The notes: generated from the sequence alone by a model not told the origin. 34,800 nucleotides of DNA from Kineosporia sp. R_H_3 (GCF_002198675.1 NZ_MWLL01000206.1:1-34800); one strand, 5' to 3'. Positions 1 to 8,409 are shown, numbered from the stretch's first letter. Program-made: numbers and translations.

Positions 1-26
1 CCGACACCCGGGGCCCGGGGTGTCGG
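1..26 (-). terminator. Hairpin terminator after the EtfD-like gene
   Basis: A 9-bp perfect stem (CCGACACCC paired with GGGTGTCGG) closes an 8-nt G/C loop. It lies 4 nt beyond the stop codon of the minus-strand Fe-S oxidoreductase gene. The position fits an intrinsic terminator for that gene. Any T-run would lie outside the window, so the call rests on the stem and its placement. Confidence 0.6.
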
Positions 27-30
27 GGGG

Positions 31-2391
31 TCAGACCGTCGCTGCGGCCGGTGCCTTGTCGTCGTCCGCGCGCTTCACCGCGGCGAGGAGCATCTGGGCG
101 ACGTCGACGACCTCGACCTCGTCGGACGCGTTGCCCGCCGCCTGCTGGGTGGTGAGGCCGTCGGAGAGCATGACGCGGCAGAACGGGCAGGCGACGGCGA
201 TCTTGTCGGCGCCGGTCGCGACGGCCTCCTCGGTGCGGTTGGAGTTGATCCGCTGGCCGAGCTTCTCCTCCATCCACATCCGGGCCCCGCCCGCGCCGCA
301 GCAGAACGAGCGGTTGGAGTTGCGCGGCATCTCCTCGAGCGTGACGCCGGGCAGGGCGCCGATGAGCTCGCGGGGCGGGGTGTAGACCCCGTTGTGCCGG
401 CCGATGTAGCACGGGTCGTGGTACGTGACCTTCGCGCCGCCGGTCGGGGCGGCGGCCCCGGCCGCGGGCGCCTTGGGTGCGTCGACGGACGCCTTCGACA
501 GCGGCGCCACCGGCAGCAGCCGGCGCTCGCGGACGAGCTTGTTGAGCAGCTGGGTGTGGTGGACGACCTCGTAGCTGCCGCCGAGCTGCGGGTACTCGTT
601 CTTCAGGGTGTTGAAGCAGTGCGCGCACGAGACGACGACCTTCGTCGCCTTGACCTCGTTGAGCATCTCGACGTTCGCCTGGGCGAGCATCTGGAAGAGG
701 AACTCGTTGCCGGAGCGGCGCGCCGGGTCACCGGTGCAGCCCTCGCCGTCACCGAGGACGGCGAACGTCACCCCGGCCGTGTTCAGCAGCTCGGCGATCG
801 CCCGCGTCGTCTTCTTCTGCCGGTCCTCGAAGGCACCGGCGCAGCCGACCCAGAACAGGTACTCGACCTCGGACAGGTCCTCGACGTCCGTGCCGACCTG
901 CTTGACCTCGAACGGCAGGCCCTTGGCCCAGTCCATCCGCAGCCGCGGGCTCATGCCCCAGGGGTTGGAGTTCTTCTCGAGGTTCTTGAAGAGGCCGCCC
1001 AGCTCGCTGGGGAACGCGGACTCGATGAGCACCTGGTTGCGGCGCATGTCGACGATGTGGTCGACGTGCTCGATGTCGACCGGGCACTGCTCGACGCAGG
1101 CGCCGCACGTCGTGCACGACCACAGCACGTCGGGGTCGATGACGCCGAGCCCCTCGGCACCCTCGCCGCCGGGGTTGTACGCGCGCAGGACGTCGCCGCT
1201 CTCGGCCCAGCCGGTGTCACCGACGAGCGGGCGGGCGGCGGCGATCTTCGTCGCGGCGTCGAGCGCGTCGCGCTGCTCCGCGCCGCCCGGGGTCTGGGCG
1301 GCGAGCAGCCACGGCGCCTTCGCGTGCGCGTGGTCGCGCAGCGCGAGGATCGCGAGCTTGGGGGAGAGCGGCTTGTCGGTGTTCCAGGCCGGGCACTGGG
1401 ACTGGCAGCGGCCGCACTCGGTGCACGTCGTGAAGTCGAGCAGGCCCTTCCAGGTGAAGTCCTCGACCTTGCCGACGCCGAGGGCGTCGTCCTCGTCGAG
1501 CTCGTCCATCTGCTCGAAGTCGAGCGGGGCGCCCTTGACCATGACCGGCTGGAGGGCACCGAGCGAGGTGACGAGGCCGCGCTCGGGGTCCTTGCCCGGG
1601 TGCCGCTTGAACCAGATGTTCGGGAACGCCAGGAACCGGTGCCAGGCGACACCCATCGTCGGCTGCAGCGCGATCGTGATGAACCACGCCATCGAGACGA
1701 CGATCTTCAGCGCCGCGACGAGGACGATCGCGTTCTCGAGGGCGCCGGCCGAGGCGCCGGAGAAGAGGTTGCCGATCCAGAACGTCAGCGGGAAGTGCAC
1801 CGCGCCGTGCGCGCTCTCGCCGCCGAGCGCCTGGCCGAGGGCGTACTCGAGCCCGCGCAGGGTGATCACGCAGACGGCGACCGCGGCGATGGTGAACTCG
1901 ACGTAGTACGCCTGCCAGAACGTCGACCCGAAGAACCGCGAGCGGCGGCCGGCCTCACCGGCGGCGCTGCGCGGGTGCGCCTTCTGCCGGACGACGATGA
2001 GCGCCACGATCGCGACGAGGGTCAGCCAGCCGATGATCTCGGTGACCCACTCGTAGACGACCCAGCGGCCGACGAGCGGCAGGGCGAACTCGGGGTCGAC
2101 GACCTGGCCGTAGGCCGTCACGAGGGTGAAGAACAGCGCCCCGAAGCCGACGAAGACGAGCCAGTGCATGATCCCGACGAGCGGCCACTTGCCGAGCCGG
2201 GCGTGCCCGAGGCTCTCGGCGAAGAGGCTGTACGCCCGGGCGCCGGCCTGGCCGCCGCGCGTCGGGTCGGGCTGACCGACCCGGATCACCCGCACGAGGT
2301 GGCCGACCGTGCGCGCGAAGAGCGCGACACCGACGACGGACAGCACGGCGATGACCGTGACGACGGCGATCTGCAGGCCGCTCAGTTCCAT
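31..2391 (-). CDS. EtfD-like membrane (Fe-S)-binding oxidoreductase
   Basis: This 786-aa protein is a heterodisulfide-reductase-type fusion. About five hydrophobic segments fill the N-terminal 245 residues (roughly 5-25, 69-95, 115-134, 160-185, 217-242). Two [4Fe-4S] ferredoxin motifs follow, CxxCxxCxxxCP starting at Cys323 and at Cys426. The C-terminal third carries cysteine-rich CCG-type motifs (CAHC at 589-592 and CCG at 697). This order matches the actinobacterial family that includes Mycobacterium tuberculosis Rv0338c/EtfD, thought to re-oxidise the electron-transfer flavoprotein during fatty-acid oxidation and pass electrons to the membrane quinone pool. That role is inferred from the family; no etfAB genes are in the window. 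The ATG is preceded by GGGAGAG about 8-14 nt upstream, and a TAGTGT -10-like box lies at 2452-2457. Assignment to the broad family is secure; the exact electron donor is not. Confidence 0.85.
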   Translation of the reverse strand: MELSGLQIAVVTVIAVLSVVGVALFARTVGHLVRVIRVGQPDPTRGGQAGARAYSLFAESLGHARLGKWPLVGIMHWLVFVGFGALFFTLVTAYGQVVDPEFALPLVGRWVVYEWVTEIIGWLTLVAIVALIVVRQKAHPRSAAGEAGRRSRFFGSTFWQAYYVEFTIAAVAVCVITLRGLEYALGQALGGESAHGAVHFPLTFWIGNLFSGASAGALENAIVLVAALKIVVSMAWFITIALQPTMGVAWHRFLAFPNIWFKRHPGKDPERGLVTSLGALQPVMVKGAPLDFEQMDELDEDDALGVGKVEDFTWKGLLDFTTCTECGRCQSQCPAWNTDKPLSPKLAILALRDHAHAKAPWLLAAQTPGGAEQRDALDAATKIAAARPLVGDTGWAESGDVLRAYNPGGEGAEGLGVIDPDVLWSCTTCGACVEQCPVDIEHVDHIVDMRRNQVLIESAFPSELGGLFKNLEKNSNPWGMSPRLRMDWAKGLPFEVKQVGTDVEDLSEVEYLFWVGCAGAFEDRQKKTTRAIAELLNTAGVTFAVLGDGEGCTGDPARRSGNEFLFQMLAQANVEMLNEVKATKVVVSCAHCFNTLKNEYPQLGGSYEVVHHTQLLNKLVRERRLLPVAPLSKASVDAPKAPAAGAAAPTGGAKVTYHDPCYIGRHNGVYTPPRELIGALPGVTLEEMPRNSNRSFCCGAGGARMWMEEKLGQRINSNRTEEAVATGADKIAVACPFCRVMLSDGLTTQQAAGNASDEVEVVDVAQMLLAAVKRADDDKAPAAATV

Positions 2392-2549
2392 GGGTCCGAC
2401 TCTCCCGTCGGGGCAGGGGTGACGTCTCCCGGCGCGCCGGTGGTTCGGGTCACACTACGCACCCGACCAGCGGCGACTGTCGCCGGGGCAGCATCCTACT
2501 GGCGGGTAACAACGGGTGTTCCACGAGGTGGCACCGGGCCACCCGGACG

Positions 2550-2626
2550 ACGGTCGGACGGCGGTCAGCCGGCGGTCAGCCGGCGGTCAGCCGGCGGTCG
2601 GACGGCGGTCGGACGGCGGTCAGCGC
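2550..2626. repeat. 11-bp tandem repeat, 7 units
   Basis: Seven consecutive 11-bp units run head to tail. Three read GCGGTCAGCCG, two read GCGGTCGGACG, and the two end units are degenerate. The array spans the 3' end of the amidohydrolase gene, whose stop codon lies in the last unit, and the spacer before the EtfD-like gene. On the minus strand several units place TGA in one frame. It is a minisatellite-like array of no known function. Confidence 0.85.
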
Positions 2627-4344
2627 GCGCGGCCGACGGTCTCGGCCGCCGCGTCGGTGGCGTGCACGAGCCGGCCGTGGGACCACGTCGCGAGCACGCC
2701 GATCCCGGCCAGGTCGTCGGGGTCGACGCGGTGCGGGTCGCCGTCGCACCAGACGATGTCGGCCGGGGAACCGGGCTCGAGGGTGCCGGCGTCGGCGGCC
2801 CCCAGGACGCGCGCGGCGGACGCCGTGCAGGCCGTCAGGGCCTGCGCCACGGTGAGCGCCTCCTCGGGGTGGACCGGCCGGCCGCGGTCGTCGCGCCGGG
2901 TCACGGCCGCGTGCACGCCGACGAACGGGTCGGCCGGGACGGCGGGGTGGTCGGAGCTCAGGGCGAGGTCGACCCCGGCGTCGAGCATCGTGCGCAGCGG
3001 GAGCAGGCGCAGGGGTGCCGGCACGGGGGTGACCTCCAGGTCGTGCCCGTACACCGCGAGGAAGGCGGGCTGGGTGACGACCGGCACGCCGGCGTCCGCG
3101 ATGCGGGCCGCGGCGTCCGGGGCGAGGGCCATCGCGTGCTCCAGGCGCAGCGGGACGGCGTCCGCGAGCCCGTGGTCGGCGGCGCGGGCCCGCAGCACGG
3201 TCTCGACGGCGCCGTTGCCGACGGCGTGCAGGGCGATCCGGGACCCGGCGTCCGCCGCGAGCCGGACGAGCGCGTCGAGCCGGCCCGCCGCGGGGTAGCG
3301 GATCCCGGTGTGCCAGCGGCCGTCGGCCCCGCGGCGCGGGGTGCCGGTGCGCCGGCCGAGGGACCGGGCGAGCGCCCGGTCCGGGCCGAACCCGGCGCGG
3401 ACGGCGGAGGCGGTCACCCGCGCGAGCTGCCCGGAGGTCATGCACAGGTGGCAGTACTCCCCGCCGTCGACGAGCACCTTCGCCGTGCCCCCGGCGACGA
3501 ACGCCGGGGTGTCGATCCGGTGCCCGGTGAGGAGCGGGACGGCGTCGACCCCCACTGCGGCCAGCACGGCCCGCAGCCGCGCTGCGGCGGTCGCGGGTGT
3601 CGCCGCGTCCCCGATCCGGGTGATGCCGAGCGCGAGCAGCCGCCGGCCGTGCGCGGCGAGGCGCGCGTCGAAGACGTCCGCATCCAGGACGGGTCTCGAG
3701 CGCGCCTCGGCGAGGAAGCTCGCCGACTCCAGGAGCACCCCGGTCGCGCGGCCGCGGCGGTCACGGACGATCCGGCCGCCGGGCGGGTCCGGTGTCGTCG
3801 CGGTGATGCCGAGCGCCGCCAGCCCCGCCGAGTTGACGACCGACTCGTGGTAGGTCCGCGCGAGCACGTGGAGCGGGCGGTCCGCGGTGACCCGGTCGAG
3901 CTCGGCGGCGGTCGGGCTGCGGTGCTCGGCGAGGGCGAGCGGCTCGTAACCGTGGAAGCGCAGCCAGCCGCCGGGCTCCGGCGCCGCCCGGCCGTCGACA
4001 GTGCCGTCGACAGTGCCGTCGAGCGTGCCGTCGAGCGTCTCGTCGAGGGTGGCGACGAGCGTGCGCAGCACCGCGAGCAGCCCCGGCACGTCGGGCGCGC
4101 AGCGGCGCAGCACCTCGACCATCGGGTCCGCGGCCACGAGGAAGGCGTGCTGGTGCGGGTCGACGAAGGCCGGCAGGACCGCGCCGCCGGGCAGCCGGCG
4201 GACCGTGGCCCCCGGAGCGGCGGCGGTGGCCTCGGCGAGGGACCCCGCGGCGGTGACCCGGCCGTCGACGACCGCCACCGCCTCGACGGGGGGCCGGTCG
4301 TGCCGGACGTGCACCGGGACCCCGTGCAGGACGAGCGCGCTCAC
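2620..4344 (-). CDS. YtcJ-type amidohydrolase
   Basis: A 574-aa amidohydrolase-superfamily protein of the YtcJ/LAF3 type. The N-terminal beta-sandwich strands lead into the metal-binding DPHQHAF motif near residue 60. Later metal or base positions appear in LHAVGNGA, LEHAM and SSDHPAVPADP, followed by a C-terminal composite domain carrying LEPGSPADIVW. Members hydrolyse amide or cyclic amide bonds on poorly defined substrates in the cytoplasm, and no substrate can be assigned here. The GTG start has a good AGGAGG-type site just upstream (about 4350-4357), and a TACAGT -10-like box lies at 4402-4407. A 12-bp in-frame tandem repeat encodes TLDE-TLDG-TLDG-TVDG-TVDG near residues 98-118, an unusual insertion for the family. 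Confidence 0.8.
   Translation of the reverse strand: MSALVLHGVPVHVRHDRPPVEAVAVVDGRVTAAGSLAEATAAAPGATVRRLPGGAVLPAFVDPHQHAFLVAADPMVEVLRRCAPDVPGLLAVLRTLVATLDETLDGTLDGTVDGTVDGRAAPEPGGWLRFHGYEPLALAEHRSPTAAELDRVTADRPLHVLARTYHESVVNSAGLAALGITATTPDPPGGRIVRDRRGRATGVLLESASFLAEARSRPVLDADVFDARLAAHGRRLLALGITRIGDAATPATAAARLRAVLAAVGVDAVPLLTGHRIDTPAFVAGGTAKVLVDGGEYCHLCMTSGQLARVTASAVRAGFGPDRALARSLGRRTGTPRRGADGRWHTGIRYPAAGRLDALVRLAADAGSRIALHAVGNGAVETVLRARAADHGLADAVPLRLEHAMALAPDAAARIADAGVPVVTQPAFLAVYGHDLEVTPVPAPLRLLPLRTMLDAGVDLALSSDHPAVPADPFVGVHAAVTRRDDRGRPVHPEEALTVAQALTACTASAARVLGAADAGTLEPGSPADIVWCDGDPHRVDPDDLAGIGVLATWSHGRLVHATDAAAETVGRAR
3991..4050. repeat. 12-bp in-frame tandem repeat in the amidohydrolase
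   Basis: Five 12-bp units lie head to tail: GCCGTCGACAGT twice, GCCGTCGAGCGT twice and one degenerate copy. Read on the minus strand they encode five copies of T(L/V)D(E/G). Because the unit is a multiple of three, changes in copy number would keep the reading frame. Confidence 0.9.
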
Positions 4345-4455
4345 GACGACCTCCTGCCGGGCCGGGCCGGCGGCTGCCCGCCGACGGCCGCGGTGCCTGC
4401 GACTGTAGGCAGCCGCGCGGCCGCCGGTCGCCGGACCAAGGTCGCCGCGGTCCGC

Positions 4456-4472
4456 GCCCGGGCCCCCCGGGC
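4456..4472 (-). terminator. Short hairpin at the end of the GH3 gene
   Basis: A 7-bp GCCCGGG/CCCGGGC stem with a 3-nt loop abuts the TAG stop of the beta-glucosidase gene. It is a plausible G+C-rich intrinsic terminator for the minus-strand transcript. There is no T-run, so confidence is moderate. Confidence 0.45.
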
Positions 4473-7021
4473 TAACCCGTGACCGGCACCGCGGCGGTGA
4501 GCGGGCGGTCCGCGGACGACGGCCCGACGCTCAGCACGAAGTCACCGGGCTCGACGACCCACCGGTGGGTGGCCGCGTCCCAGTGCTCGAAGGCCCTCGG
4601 GGCGAGGACGACGTCCACCTCGACCTCCTCGCCGGGGCCGGCCTCGACGGCCGCGAAGCCGGCGAGCCACAGCGGCGGGCGGGCCACGGCCGAGTCGGGG
4701 CGGGACAGGTACGCCTGGACGACGGTCCGCCCGGAGCGTGCTCCGCTGTTGCGTACCTGCACGCGGGCGCGCAGGTACGTGCTCGGGCCCTCGGCGTCCG
4801 GCGTCACGACCTGCACGCCGGTGTGCTCCCACGTCGTGTAGCCGAGGCCGTGGCCGAACCAGTAGGCGGGCGCCGGGCCGCCGTCGCTGCCCTGGTGGGC
4901 CCAGGCGCGGTAGCCGAGGAGCAGGCCCTCGGAGTACTCCAGGACACCGTCGACGGGCGTCGTCGAGAGCACCGGGCAGTCCTCCTGCGCGACCGGCCAC
5001 GTCGTCGGCAGCCGGCCGCCGGGCTCGCGGCGGCCGAGCAGCACGTCGGCGAGCGCGTCGCCGAACTCCTGGCCGCCGAACCAGCCGAGGAGCACCGCGG
5101 GCACCTCGTCGCGCCACGGCAGCAGGACCGGCGCCCCGGCGTTGACGACCACGACCGTCCGCGGGTTCGCGGCGACGACGCGGCGGACGAGCTCGTCCTG
5201 GGCGCCCGGCAGGTCGAGGGACGTCCGGTCGAAGCCCTCGCTCTCGACGGCCGCGGTCGTGCCGACGACGACGACCGCGACGTCGGACGACGCCGCCAGC
5301 GCCGCGGCCTCCTCGAGGCCGGCGACCGGGTCCGGTACCGGCGGCTCGACGCACAGCTCCGCGACGCACAGCGCACCGTTCATCCGCAGCGGGTCGACGT
5401 GGAGCACGACCCGCACCTCGCGGCCGGCCTCGAGCGTGACCGTCGTGGCGGCCTGCGGCGGGGTGACGAAGTGGACGAAGTCCGGCTCGCCGCCGTCCGG
5501 GACGACGACCTCGGTCTCGACCGCGACCGCGCCGTCGACCTCGAGCCGGTGCCGGCCGAGACCGCCGGCGGCGACCTGCCAGGCACCGGCCACCTCGGGG
5601 GTGAGCAGGGCCTCGATCCGGGCCGTGGCGGCGTCGTGCTCGAGGCCCGGGTCGCCCCAGCCGATCCGGCCGAACCGGCGGTGCTCGCTCGCGAGGTCCG
5701 CGCCGTCCGCCCCGACGTAGGTGACCCGGACGCCCGGCTCGCCCGACACCGGGTCCCGTACGAGGGCCGGCTCGGCGTACGCGACGACGTCGCGGGTACG
5801 CACGCCCGGGGCGTGCACGACCTCGACCCCGTCGCCGAGGGCGGCGCGCAGGCCGTCGAGCGGGGCGACGGTGTGCGGCGGGTAGACCGTCGCGCTGCCG
5901 CCGCCCTGGGTGCGGGCCTGCGCGGCGTTCGGTCCGATGACCGCGACCCGGGCCAGGGCCGGCCCGTCGAGCGGGAGCAGCCCCTCGTTGCGGACGAGGA
6001 CCATGCCCTGCGCGGCCGCGGCGCGGGCCGCGGCACGGACGGCCGGGGCGTCGGGCAGCGGCAGCAGGGCCGGGTCGGCCGGCGGTACCGCCGGGGCGAC
6101 GCCGTCCAGCGCGCCGACCCGGGCGGCCAGCACGAGGATCCGGCGGACCTTCTCGTCGATCGCGTCCTGCGGGACCTCGCCCGCCTGCACCGCGGCGAGC
6201 AGCGCGTCGCCCCAGGGCCCGGTCGGGCCGGGCATCGCGAGGTCGAGCGCGGCGCGCGCGGACTCCGCGGTCGACCGGACGGCGGTCCAGTCGCTCATGA
6301 CGAGGCCGTCGAAGCCCCACTCGCCCTTGAGCGGCTCGGCGAGCAGGTCGCTCTCGGTGAGGGTGACGCCGTCCACCTTGTTGTACGACGCCATGACCGC
6401 CCACGGCCGCGCGGCGGCGACGATGTGCTCGAACGGTGCGAGGTAGACCTCGCGCAGCGTCCGCTCGTCCATCCGGACGTCGACCGTCATCCGGTCGGTC
6501 TCGGAGTCGTTGGCGACGTAGTGCTTGACGGTCGCGGCGACCCCGCCGGCCTGGACGCCGCGGACGAACGCCGAGCCGACCCGGGCGGTGAGCAGCGGGT
6601 CCTCGGAGAAGCACTCGAAGTGCCGGCCGCCGAGCGGGCTGCGGTGCAGGTTGACCGTCGGGGCGAGCAGGACGTCGACGCCCTTGCGCCGGCTCTCGCC
6701 GGCGAGCAGCAGGCCGAGCCGCTCCACGAGGTCCTCGTCCCAGGTCGCGGCGAGCGCCGTCGGCGAGGGCAGGTTGAGACCGATGTCGCGCTCGTCCCAG
6801 GCCTCGCCCCGGACGCCGACCGGCCCGTCCGACGTGACGACCTGGCGCAGGCCGGCGTCGGGGGCGGCGAAGACCCGCCAGTTCGTCTCCCCCTGGAGCA
6901 GGCGCACCTTGGTCGCGAGGTCGAGCCGCGCGAGGCGCTCCTCGACGAGGGCGTCGAGGCCCGGGGTGCCGGCGGCGCCGTCGGGGGCGGCGGCCGGCGC
7001 GGGGGTCGGAAGTGTGTCCAC
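4472..7021 (-). CDS. GH3 beta-glucosidase with PA14 insert
   Basis: An 849-aa glycoside hydrolase family 3 enzyme. The N-terminal barrel has the KHY motif and the nucleophile Asp244 in VMSDW. The alpha/beta sandwich domain is interrupted by a PA14-like beta domain (about 425-570), and the likely acid/base Glu is 593 or 595 in VESEGFDR. A C-terminal fibronectin-III-like domain ends the protein. The domain order resembles the Kluyveromyces BglI type. It probably releases glucose from beta-glucosides. No signal peptide is visible, so it is likely cytoplasmic, acting on imported oligosaccharides. The frame stays open beyond the divergent gene to 7411, but the GTG at 7019-7021 is chosen because homology begins just after it and the upstream part overlaps the neighbouring gene. 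A LacI-type operator candidate overlaps the start region. Confidence 0.85.
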   Translation of the reverse strand: MDTLPTPAPAAAPDGAAGTPGLDALVEERLARLDLATKVRLLQGETNWRVFAAPDAGLRQVVTSDGPVGVRGEAWDERDIGLNLPSPTALAATWDEDLVERLGLLLAGESRRKGVDVLLAPTVNLHRSPLGGRHFECFSEDPLLTARVGSAFVRGVQAGGVAATVKHYVANDSETDRMTVDVRMDERTLREVYLAPFEHIVAAARPWAVMASYNKVDGVTLTESDLLAEPLKGEWGFDGLVMSDWTAVRSTAESARAALDLAMPGPTGPWGDALLAAVQAGEVPQDAIDEKVRRILVLAARVGALDGVAPAVPPADPALLPLPDAPAVRAAARAAAAQGMVLVRNEGLLPLDGPALARVAVIGPNAAQARTQGGGSATVYPPHTVAPLDGLRAALGDGVEVVHAPGVRTRDVVAYAEPALVRDPVSGEPGVRVTYVGADGADLASEHRRFGRIGWGDPGLEHDAATARIEALLTPEVAGAWQVAAGGLGRHRLEVDGAVAVETEVVVPDGGEPDFVHFVTPPQAATTVTLEAGREVRVVLHVDPLRMNGALCVAELCVEPPVPDPVAGLEEAAALAASSDVAVVVVGTTAAVESEGFDRTSLDLPGAQDELVRRVVAANPRTVVVVNAGAPVLLPWRDEVPAVLLGWFGGQEFGDALADVLLGRREPGGRLPTTWPVAQEDCPVLSTTPVDGVLEYSEGLLLGYRAWAHQGSDGGPAPAYWFGHGLGYTTWEHTGVQVVTPDAEGPSTYLRARVQVRNSGARSGRTVVQAYLSRPDSAVARPPLWLAGFAAVEAGPGEEVEVDVVLAPRAFEHWDAATHRWVVEPGDFVLSVGPSSADRPLTAAVPVTG

Positions 7022-7023
7022 GA

Positions 7024-7037
7024 CGTAAACGCTCTCA
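7024..7037 (-). promoter_or_regulatory. Candidate LacI/GalR-family operator before the GH3 gene
   Basis: On the minus strand TGAGAGCGTTTACG matches the LacI/GalR-type consensus TGNNANCGNTNNCA at nine of ten fixed positions, with the central CG. It lies 3-16 nt before the GTG start of the beta-glucosidase, where a bound repressor would block initiation. Sugar-responsive LacI regulators commonly control such genes. No lacI-type gene is in the window. Confidence 0.4.
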
Positions 7038-7108
7038 CGACACGCCCGGGCGGCCCCGGCAGCACCGCGGACGGCGCGTCCCACGTGTCCGCGCGCCGAC
7101 CCTGCCGG

Positions 7109-7134
7109 GCGGATCGCGCGGGCGGATCGCGCGG
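7109..7134. repeat. 13-bp perfect tandem duplication
   Basis: GCGGATCGCGCGG is repeated twice without a gap in the spacer between the divergent GH3 and glutaredoxin-thioredoxin reductase genes, 30 nt before the latter's start. It could be a recent slippage duplication or paired protein-binding sites. Confidence 0.75.
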
Positions 7135-7163
7135 GCGTAACGGTCCGGCCGCCGGGGACACTC

Positions 7164-8381
7164 ATGGGCATGACGATCCTCATGTACGGCACGACCTGGT
7201 GCTCCGACTGCAAGCGGGCCAAGCAGTTCCTCGGCGAGCAGCGGGTGCCGTACGACTTCGTCGACGTGGACGGCGACCCGGCCGGTCGCGCGGTCGTGCA
7301 GGCCCACAACGACGGCAAGGACGTCATCCCGACGATCGTCTTCGACGACGGGTCGGTGCTCGTCGAGCCGAGCAACGCCGAGCTCGCCGCCAAGCTCGGC
7401 CTGCAGACCACGGCGAAGTACGCGTTCTACGACCTCGTCGTCGTCGGCTCCGGGCCGGCGGGTCTCACCGCGGCGCTCTACGCCGCGCGCGAGGGCCTGT
7501 CGGTGCTCGTCGTCGAGCGCGGCGGCGTCGGCGGGCAGGCCGGGGTCACCGAGCGGCTCGACAACTTCCCGGGCTTCCCCGAAGGGGTCACCGGGGCCGA
7601 GTTCGCGGACCGGCTGCGCGCGCAGGCCGAGCGGTTCGGCGTCGAGATCCTCGCCGCGCAGGAGGTCACCGGTGTGGGCGTCGACGGGCACTACCGGACG
7701 GTGACGACCGGGGACGGCGCCACGTACGCGGCGTTCGCCGTGCTCCTCGCGCTCGGCTCGACGTACCGCCGGCTGGGGATCGACGGCGAGGACGACCTCA
7801 TCGGTGCCGGGGTGCACTTCTGCGCGACGTGCGACGGCGCCTTCTACCGCGGCAGGCGGGTCGTCGTCATCGGCGGCGGCAACAGCGCCGGCGAGGAGAG
7901 CGTCTTCCTCACCCGCTTCGCCGAGCACGTCACGGTGGTCACCCGGGACGCCGCGCTCACGGCGTCCAAGGTCGTCGTGGCCAAGCTCGAGGAGCACCCG
8001 TCGATCGACGTCGTCACCGGGGCGACCCCGGTCGGCTTCGCGACGGACGACGCGGGGCGGCTGCGGGCGCTCGTCGTCGAGCGGGCCGGCGGCCGCTCCG
8101 AGATCCCTGCGGACGGCGCGTTCGTCTTCATCGGCCTGTCGCCGAACAGCGCCCTCGTCCGCGACCTCGTCGAGGTCGACGGAGCGGGCTTCGTCGTCGC
8201 CGACCCGGGTATGCAGACGAGCGTGCCGGGCGTCTTCGTCGCCGGCGACGTGCGCAGCGGCTCCACCAAGCAGGCCGCGAGCGCGGCCGGTGAGGGGGCC
8301 GCTGCGGCGCTGGCGGTCCGGCGCTACGTCGAGCCGCTCGCGAGCGGGGTGCGGACGACGCTCGTCGAGGCCGGGGTCTGA
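7164..8381 (+). CDS. Glutaredoxin-thioredoxin reductase fusion
   Basis: A 405-aa two-domain redox protein. Residues 1-80 form a glutaredoxin fold of the mycoredoxin type, with active-site Cys13-Ser-Asp-Cys16 after TTW and the cis-Pro region VIPTIVFDDGS. Residues from about 90 on form a complete low-molecular-weight thioredoxin reductase: FAD-binding GSGPAG, redox pair Cys220-Ala-Thr-Cys223, NADPH-binding GGGNSAGEE and C-terminal FAD motif VFVAGDVR. The flavin half could pass electrons from NADPH to the fused glutaredoxin domain, which would then reduce mycothiol-mixed disulfides or other targets; this is inference. The ATG at 7164 has GGGGA 5 nt upstream; a second ATG lies two codons later. 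The gene diverges from the beta-glucosidase and appears monocistronic. Confidence 0.88.
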   Translation: MGMTILMYGTTWCSDCKRAKQFLGEQRVPYDFVDVDGDPAGRAVVQAHNDGKDVIPTIVFDDGSVLVEPSNAELAAKLGLQTTAKYAFYDLVVVGSGPAGLTAALYAAREGLSVLVVERGGVGGQAGVTERLDNFPGFPEGVTGAEFADRLRAQAERFGVEILAAQEVTGVGVDGHYRTVTTGDGATYAAFAVLLALGSTYRRLGIDGEDDLIGAGVHFCATCDGAFYRGRRVVVIGGGNSAGEESVFLTRFAEHVTVVTRDAALTASKVVVAKLEEHPSIDVVTGATPVGFATDDAGRLRALVVERAGGRSEIPADGAFVFIGLSPNSALVRDLVEVDGAGFVVADPGMQTSVPGVFVAGDVRSGSTKQAASAAGEGAAAALAVRRYVEPLASGVRTTLVEAGV

Positions 8382-8385
8382 CGGC

Positions 8386-8409
8386 CCGCCGCTCCCGGCC
8401 GGGCGGCGG
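8386..8409. terminator. Bidirectional hairpin between convergent genes
   Basis: A CCGCCGC/GCGGCGG stem of 7 bp with a 10-nt loop fills the 28-bp gap between the stop codons of the plus-strand reductase and the minus-strand DUF3291 gene. It may terminate both transcripts. Confidence 0.45.

Noticed and set aside
394-4482. A very long open frame on the plus strand opposite the EtfD-like and amidohydrolase genes
   Set aside because: Its translation is Arg/Gly/Glu/Val-rich without motifs, while the opposite strand encodes recognisable domains. High G+C removes stop codons in such shadow frames. Similar long frames opposite 4565-8293, 23677-26937, 27248-29839 and 31913-34756 were rejected for the same reason.
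7022-7411. N-terminal extension of the GH3 gene to an ATG at 7411
   Set aside because: The extension overlaps the divergent glutaredoxin-thioredoxin reductase gene and has no family similarity. The GTG at 7021 lies just before the conserved part.
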